Assembly (NCBI GenBank): GCA_044223665.1
Contig: JBGALT010000021.1
Span: 1-64,000 of the forward strand
Direction: 5' to 3'
Source of the DNA: JBBSAT01 sp044223665
Lineage (GTDB): Bacteria > Myxococcota_A > Polyangia > Polyangiales > Sandaracinaceae
DNA: 64,000 bases
This document shows positions 59,517 to 64,000 of this stretch, one piece after another. Both the position numbers and the translations under genes were made by a program. A model generated the notes under the pieces. It was not told where the DNA came from. It saw only the letters and a program-made list of their open reading frames with translations, and made no database searches. Every line of letters starts with the position of its first letter. The stretch's first letter is position 1.

Positions 59517-59765
59517 CCGCCGCGACCATGACACGCAGCGAGCGCCCGGGCCCGGGGGGCCCTTCTTCGTACGCGCGGGATGCGCCGTTTCCCCCACCTG
59601 CGCGATCGCCCAGCGCTGTACGTGCGTGCTGCGCGCGGCCCCACGCATCGAGCGCCACGCCTGCTACGCGGCGGCCGTGTAAGCCCGCGCACGATCCAAG
59701 GGCGACCGCGACACGCTTGTCCGAGCCGGGGAGGGAGGGCGATTCCAGCGTGCCGGTGCTCGAAA

Positions 59766-59792
59766 GAACTTTTCGCGTGAATCCGCGTCCGA
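59766..59792 (+). promoter_or_regulatory. ECF/sigmaE-type promoter candidate upstream of the PilZ gene
   Basis: GAACTT at 59766-59771, a 16-base spacer and TCCGA at 59788-59792 match the sigmaE-family consensus (GAACTT-N16-TCTGA) except for one base. It lies 88 bases before the PilZ start codon, in the 364-bp divergent gap to rarA. The rest of the gap shows only a GGGCCC-rich palindrome near 59550 and no gene. Confidence 0.5.
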
Positions 59793-59880
59793 TCCTCACG
59801 TCGATGCAGCGAGAGGGAGCCCTCCTCGTCGTCCACGGGAGCGTGGCACCTCGGTTGCACCGACCCCGAGCGAGCCACCC

Positions 59881-60384
59881 ATGAAGAACCTCTTCGAGAT
59901 GATCTACGAGTACCAGCTCCTCCGCGGGAAGCAGGATCGCCTCGACGTGCCGCTCGACGACGACGAGCGCGCGCGCCTCTTGGCGCTCTCGCGACTGCTC
60001 ACCGGCGAGGCCGAGGGCGGGCGGCGGACGATGCCGCGCGCCCCGGTGCCGGCGCGCGTCGTCTTCACGCTGCCGGGCGGCTTCGAGTCCGGAGAGATCA
60101 AGAACATCTCCGGGAGCGGTGTGGCGATCGCGACGGCGCGGCCGCCGGCCCAGGGGACGCGCATCGTGGTGCGCGTCGAGGACGGAGGCGTCGAGTACCT
60201 CTTCCCGTGCCGCGTGGTGTGGCGTCGCCTCGCGTCGAACGTCGGCATGGGCGCGATCTTCGACGGCGTCCCCTCGCGCGCGCCGGTCTTCCACACCGAC
60301 GAGACGACGGGCGTCTGGAAGCGCTCGATCCAGATCGGCGGCAACGTCTTCGGCAAGAGCGCGCGGCGCGTCCAGGCGGCCTGA
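59881..60384 (+). CDS. PilZ-domain protein (probable c-di-GMP receptor)
   Basis: This 167-aa protein has an N-terminal helical part with DDDERARLLALSRLLTG, then a PilZ domain at about 48-140. The RxxxR-type motif reads RRTMPRAPVPARVVF and the second signature is IKNISGSGVAIAT (N/D-x-S-x-x-G). PilZ proteins bind c-di-GMP and control motility or exopolysaccharide. A candidate ECF-type promoter lies upstream, so expression may follow envelope stress. It is convergent with the MYXO-CTERM-like gene, 48 bases away. Confidence 0.88.
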   Translation: MKNLFEMIYEYQLLRGKQDRLDVPLDDDERARLLALSRLLTGEAEGGRRTMPRAPVPARVVFTLPGGFESGEIKNISGSGVAIATARPPAQGTRIVVRVEDGGVEYLFPCRVVWRRLASNVGMGAIFDGVPSRAPVFHTDETTGVWKRSIQIGGNVFGKSARRVQAA

Positions 60385-60432
60385 GCCAGACCGAGCGCTT
60401 CGCTCGCGGCGCGCCCGGCGCGGGGCGTCTCG

Positions 60433-63066
60433 TCAGCGGCGCGCGCGGCGGCGGGCCAGCGCGAGGAGCCCCAGGCCCAGTCCGACCCAGCCTCCCGAAG
60501 ACGGTCGACCCGTGGCGCGACAGCCGCAGCCGCCGCTCATCACGAGAGGCGGACCACCGGCGTCGAAGGTCGAGCCATCGAGGCTCGCGTCGCTGCGCCC
60601 TGCGTCGCGCCCGGCGCCGGACGCGCCGCCGGCGTCGCCCGCGCTCGCGGCATCGTCTCCGGTCGTGCCGGCGTCGACGTCGCTGCCCGCGTCGACGTCG
60701 CTGGCGGCGTCGACGTCGCTGGCCGCGTCGACGTCGCTCGCCGCGTCGACGTCGCCGGCCGCGTCGACGTCGCTGCCCGCGTCGACGTCGCTGCCCGCGT
60801 CGCTCGTCGACCCCGCGTCGATGCACGTCAGCGTGCCGCCGCAGAGGCCCGCCGCGCACACGTCGTTCGTGGTGCACGCGTCGCCGTCGTCGCAGGGCGT
60901 CCCGCTCGTCGGCGACGAGGCGCACGCGCCCGCCGTGCACGTGTCGGCCGTGCAGGCGTTGCCGTCGTCACACGTGCGCGGCGTGCCACCGCACACACCC
61001 GCCGTGCAGCGATCGGCCAGCGTGCAGCCGTCCATGTCGTCGCAGCTCGTCCCGGTGAGCGGCGTCGCGGCGCAGGCGCCGGCCGTGCAGAGATCCGCCG
61101 TGCACGGGTTCGCGTCGTCGCAGGAGCGCGCGTTGCCCACGCACGCGCCGGCCGAACAGTGGTCGGCGATCGTGCAGCCGTCGCCGTCGTCGCACGCGCC
61201 GCTCGTCGGCACGGACGTGCATCCGCGGACCGGATCGCAGAGCTCGGCCGTGCATGGGTTGCCGTCGTCCACGCAGCTCGTGGCGACGCCGTGGCAAGCG
61301 CCGCTCGCGTCACACTGATCGGGCCCGGTGCAGGCGTTGGCGTCGTCGCAGGAGGCGCCGGTCGACGGTGTGTGCCCGCAGGCGCCGGACGGCGCGCACG
61401 CGTCGGCCGTGCACGCATTGCCGTCGTCGCAGGAGACGGTTCCGGTGCACGTCAGGCTCGAGGACGACGACACGCACACGTCGCCCGTGGTGCAGCTGCG
61501 CCCGTCGTCGCAGATCGCGCCCGGGGTCGGCGAGAACGTGCATCCGGAGGTGGTATCGCAGGCGTCGGCGGTGCAGGGATCTCCGTCGCTGCACGCGCGG
61601 GGCGTCCCGCCACCGCACGCGGCCGCGGCGTCGCACGTGGTGTTGATGGTGCACGCGTTGCCGTCGTCGCAGCTGCTCCCGGCGGTGATCGCGCAGACGA
61701 ACGAGCCGCAGACGCGGCAGCGCCCACAGTCGGGCGACGCGGCGCACGTGGCCTCCGCGGCGGAGAAGTCGGCCAGACAGTCGTCGGTATCCGTCGTCGG
61801 TGCTCTTCGCACCGCGACCCGATCGCTCGCCGGTGCCGGCGTGAGCGAGGTGATGCCCGGATAGACGCCGGTGCCGAAGACGACCACGTCGAGGAGCGTC
61901 CACGTCGCGTCGGCGACGAGAATCTCGACGCCGACGTTCGCCAGGCCGAAGGCCACCGTGCTCGCCCAAGCGCTCGGCCCGGTGAGATCCGGAACCCCGG
62001 CGGAAGAGGCGGCCTCCTCGTAGTCGGGCATGGCGCCGTAGCGCGTCTGGAACGCCACCGCGCTCGCGGCGACGATCGCCGTCGCGCCCGCGGCGAGCGT
62101 GGCGCCGGCGGGGAAACAGCGCATCGACTCGGTGCCGTCGGGGGTCTCTTCGTCGCCCAGACACGTCCCGTCGAGCGCCCAGCTCGCGGGGGTCTGGTTG
62201 CGCAGCTCGATCCACTCGACGCCGCCGGTGGCGGGTGCGGAGAGAAACCGCGTGATCGCGAGCGGCGCGTAGACCTCCGCGCTCGTCCGATCGACCCACA
62301 CGTCGAGGAAGTCGTCGACGACCTGGTCGGAGACCTCGGCGAACGTGTTGGGCTGCATGCTGGCGCGCGGGTCACCGTAGTCGCTGACGACGTCGAGCGC
62401 GTTCGAGATGCCCGGCCCGCCGATGTCGACGGTGATCCCACTCGGAAGCTCGCGGAAGGTAGCCACCGTGAGGCGGACGACGTCGGGGCGAGCGATTCCT
62501 CCCAGCATCGACCACGGCACGCCGATCTCGACCGTGTTGCCTTGGACGACCATCGTCGCGGTGCCGACCGTCGCGTAGCTGGTGTCGAGCACCACCGCGC
62601 TGCTCAGCCCCTGCGTCTGGATCAGACGCTCCCAGCGCGCGCGATCGGAGGTGCGTGTGTCGGCGAAGCCCGCGAGGAAGTCGTTGCCGCTCCCGGCGAC
62701 CCGATCGAGGTCGATCGCGATCTGGATCTGCGGCGTCGCGCCGGGGGGCGGCCAGGCGACCCCCGCGGGGAACGAGACGAGGAAGTAGAGGCTCGTGCGA
62801 TCGGCCGTGACCGCGAAGCCCGCGAGGTCCGCGGCGTCCTCCGGCGTCGAGAGGTCGGTGCGCGTGTCGCGGAGCTCGTCCCGCCACACGAGCTCCCCTT
62901 GGCTCGTGGCGTCGCGGACCACGATCCCGAGGTTCGCGCCGGAAGGCGAGCGGGAGCTCCAGTCCGCGGGGCTGCCGTCGACCCGCACCGGGTGCGCGCG
63001 CGCGAGCGAGGGCGTGAGCGCGAAGAGGGCGGCGACGAAGGCGGCGAGCCGAGACGAAGGACGCAT
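60433..63066 (-). CDS. MYXO-CTERM-like surface protein with lamin-tail and Cys-rich repeat regions
   Basis: This 877-aa protein has a cleavable signal (LAAFVAALFALTPSLARA), a DOMON-like beta region up to about 260, and a lamin-tail-like domain (GVEWIELRNQTPASWALDG). Ten or so Cys-rich repeats follow (CDDGNACTADAC type), then a seven-unit Ser-Asp-Val-Asp-Ala stretch. It ends GCGCRATGR, a hydrophobic helix (GGWVGLGLGLLALA) and RRRARR. That ending, Gly-Cys motif, helix and arginine cluster, is the MYXO-CTERM sorting tripartite signal, so it is probably cleaved, lipid-modified and displayed on the cell surface. The function is unknown. Confidence 0.87.
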   Translation of the reverse strand: MRPSSRLAAFVAALFALTPSLARAHPVRVDGSPADWSSRSPSGANLGIVVRDATSQGELVWRDELRDTRTDLSTPEDAADLAGFAVTADRTSLYFLVSFPAGVAWPPPGATPQIQIAIDLDRVAGSGNDFLAGFADTRTSDRARWERLIQTQGLSSAVVLDTSYATVGTATMVVQGNTVEIGVPWSMLGGIARPDVVRLTVATFRELPSGITVDIGGPGISNALDVVSDYGDPRASMQPNTFAEVSDQVVDDFLDVWVDRTSAEVYAPLAITRFLSAPATGGVEWIELRNQTPASWALDGTCLGDEETPDGTESMRCFPAGATLAAGATAIVAASAVAFQTRYGAMPDYEEAASSAGVPDLTGPSAWASTVAFGLANVGVEILVADATWTLLDVVVFGTGVYPGITSLTPAPASDRVAVRRAPTTDTDDCLADFSAAEATCAASPDCGRCRVCGSFVCAITAGSSCDDGNACTINTTCDAAAACGGGTPRACSDGDPCTADACDTTSGCTFSPTPGAICDDGRSCTTGDVCVSSSSSLTCTGTVSCDDGNACTADACAPSGACGHTPSTGASCDDANACTGPDQCDASGACHGVATSCVDDGNPCTAELCDPVRGCTSVPTSGACDDGDGCTIADHCSAGACVGNARSCDDANPCTADLCTAGACAATPLTGTSCDDMDGCTLADRCTAGVCGGTPRTCDDGNACTADTCTAGACASSPTSGTPCDDGDACTTNDVCAAGLCGGTLTCIDAGSTSDAGSDVDAGSDVDAAGDVDAASDVDAASDVDAASDVDAGSDVDAGTTGDDAASAGDAGGASGAGRDAGRSDASLDGSTFDAGGPPLVMSGGCGCRATGRPSSGGWVGLGLGLLALARRRARR
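60671..60796 (-). repeat. 18-bp tandem repeat, seven units, encoding (S/G)DVDA-x
   Basis: Seven 18-bp units, each starting GCGTCGACGTCG on the plus strand, encode Asp-Val-Asp-Ala repeats in the linker before the sorting signal. Each unit contains GTCGAC. Units differ at one or two bases. Confidence 0.9.
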
Positions 63067-63167
63067 CCCACGATGGTACCGGCGCCTGCCCGCGATCCCA
63101 AGACCTCCATCGAGCGGGTTGAAGCAGCCCCCGGCCTCGTGTATACGTCACCAATCCGTTACGCATC

Positions 63168-63488
63168 ATGCACCGCGCGAAAGCCCACGAAGACGTGTTC
63201 CGTGCGATCGCCGACCCCACGCGGCGGGCGATCCTCGATCGGCTTCGCGCGGGCCCGGCGGCAGTGACGGTGCTCGCGTCGGACTTCGAGCAGACGCGGC
63301 CCGCGATCTCGAAGCACCTGCTCGTGCTCAAGCGCGCGAACCTCGTGGCCGAGCAGCGCGTGGGCCGCGCGCGCGTCTATCGCCTGCGACCCGAGCCGCT
63401 GACGAAGGTCGCCGGCTGGGTCGAGGGCTACCGCGCGTTCTGGCTGACGAACCTGGACAACCTGAAGCGATACGTGGAGGGCACGTGA
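63168..63488 (+). CDS. ArsR-family winged-helix transcriptional regulator
   Basis: This 106-aa protein has the ArsR/SdpR pattern: VFRAIADPTRRAILDRL, a recognition helix SDFEQTRPAISKHLLVLKRA, and the wing VAEQRVGRARVYRL. It lacks the ELCVCDL metal site of true ArsR. Its stop overlaps the next gene (GTGA), which encodes an AHSA1/SRPBCC protein, a very common regulator-effector pair. It probably represses its own operon. ATG 63168 follows a 101-bp divergent gap. Confidence 0.94.
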   Translation: MHRAKAHEDVFRAIADPTRRAILDRLRAGPAAVTVLASDFEQTRPAISKHLLVLKRANLVAEQRVGRARVYRLRPEPLTKVAGWVEGYRAFWLTNLDNLKRYVEGT

Positions 63489-64000
63489 CGGCGAGCGCAG
63501 GAAAGAAGACGAGTCGGGCCCGTGCGATCGCGGACGTGGGCGCCGGGACCATCTTCGCGAGCATCGAGATCGCGGCGCCCGCCGAGCGGGTGTTCTCCGC
63601 GCTGACGAACGGCGCCGAGGTCGTGAAGTGGTGGGGCCAGGACGGGGTGTACTGGACCGAGCAATGGGTGATGCCGCTCGAGGCCGGCAAGAGCTGGCGT
63701 GCATCGGGCAAGAACGCCGACGGCACGCCCTTCTCGGTCGAGGGCGAGATCGTCGAGGTGGACGCGCCGCGCAAGCTCGTGTGGACCTGGCGCGCCGCGT
63801 GGGACGGCGGGAACGAGACGAGGATCACCTATCGCCTCGAGCCGATCGAAGGCGGTACCCGCGTGATCGTGCGGCACGAGGGCTTCGCCGATCGCGTGGG
63901 CTCGTGTCGCGGTCACGGCGAGGGCTGGGAGCGCGTGCTCGGTTGGATGTCGGGCCACGTGGGCGCCGGGAGCGCGCCGGCCGAGTTCTTCCTCCTCCGG
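63485..64000 (+). CDS. AHSA1/SRPBCC-domain protein (cut by window end)
   Basis: The first 172 codons are visible. The START/SRPBCC signature is clear: IEIAAPAERVFSALTNGAEV, KWWGQDG, and RITYRLEPIEGGTRVIVRHEGF, then GWERVLGWM. AHSA1-like proteins bind hydrophobic small molecules; their role downstream of ArsR/SdpR regulators is poorly defined. The GTG start overlaps the regulator stop. The 3' end lies beyond the window. Confidence 0.9.
   Translation, partial: MTASAGKKTSRARAIADVGAGTIFASIEIAAPAERVFSALTNGAEVVKWWGQDGVYWTEQWVMPLEAGKSWRASGKNADGTPFSVEGEIVEVDAPRKLVWTWRAAWDGGNETRITYRLEPIEGGTRVIVRHEGFADRVGSCRGHGEGWERVLGWMSGHVGAGSAPAEFFLLR

Noticed and set aside
60671..60796. 18-bp tandem array considered as a regulatory iteron or origin
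   Set aside because: It is in frame in a linker of a MYXO-CTERM-like protein and encodes a regular Ser-Asp-Val-Asp-Ala pattern. No replication gene is nearby.

Overview
The window is high-GC DNA with strong G/C preference at third codon positions. It reads like the chromosome of a myxobacterium (Myxococcota, probably the Sandaracinaceae/Polyangiales side). This rests on lineage-typical content: a Hanks-type Ser/Thr kinase, Cys-rich lipoproteins with MopE-type metal-binding motifs, RCC1-propeller lipoproteins, a MYXO-CTERM-like C-terminus and many outer-membrane lipoproteins. The assignment is an inference; no rRNA or tRNA is visible. One assembly gap of 14 N lies at 30667-30680.

Layout. 1-1382 (-): a multihaem cytochrome c lipoprotein overlapping a Tat-type 4Fe-4S protein cut by the window edge. 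1556-2174 (-): rplU-rpmA with a terminator hairpin. 2375-4030 (+): a membrane Ser/Thr kinase. 4031-4612: two 165-bp tandem copies of a palindromic repeat. 4613-8566 (+): a large secreted metzincin-like protease, with a strong hairpin terminator after it. 8778-15208 (-): an operon reading imelysin, FecA-like TonB receptor, HTTM protein, biotin carboxylase, with a Fur-box-like sequence upstream. 15302-17493 (-): a pirin and an ATP-grasp enzyme. 17598-18980 (+): an SGNH hydrolase.

19147-26207 (+) is the most interesting region, a tightly packed RiPP-like operon related to the His-Xaa-Ser (Hxs) systems. It encodes a Tat-exported protein, two HxsD-like proteins, an HxsB-like radical SAM/SPASM maturase, a 123-aa precursor ending in twelve His-Xaa-Ser triplets, three further radical SAM enzymes and an adrenodoxin-type ferredoxin. 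Nearly every junction is an overlapping ATGA-type stop/start. The gene set differs from the canonical hxsABCD layout.

26229-35947: a Cys-rich lipoprotein, an alkaline-phosphatase-superfamily hydrolase, two LPG-synthase-TM (flippase-like) proteins, a membrane glycosyltransferase and a GT2 enzyme, probably an envelope glycolipid locus. 35916-40613 (-): a giant lipoprotein with fourteen RCC1 units, flanked by a duplicated 3' end of the upstream flippase gene, which suggests a duplicative insertion. 40788-43924: a probably frameshifted gene, a DUF962/Mpo1-like protein and a trypsin-like protease. 44055-49205 (+): an M1 aminopeptidase and a SurA-like foldase pair. 49625-53274 (-): a VWA lipoprotein, a class III nucleotide cyclase and UspA. 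53492-58135 (+): a seven-unit RCC1 lipoprotein, a TPR protein, an EamA transporter and a DUF882/M15-like protein. 58197-64000: RarA, a PilZ protein behind an ECF-type promoter candidate, a MYXO-CTERM-like lamin-tail protein, an ArsR regulator and an AHSA1/SRPBCC protein cut by the window end.

The window also carries several small repeat families: a MITE-like element of about 75 bp in three copies, a CCCTCACC/CTCTCCC palindromic family, and the 165-bp hairpin repeat.
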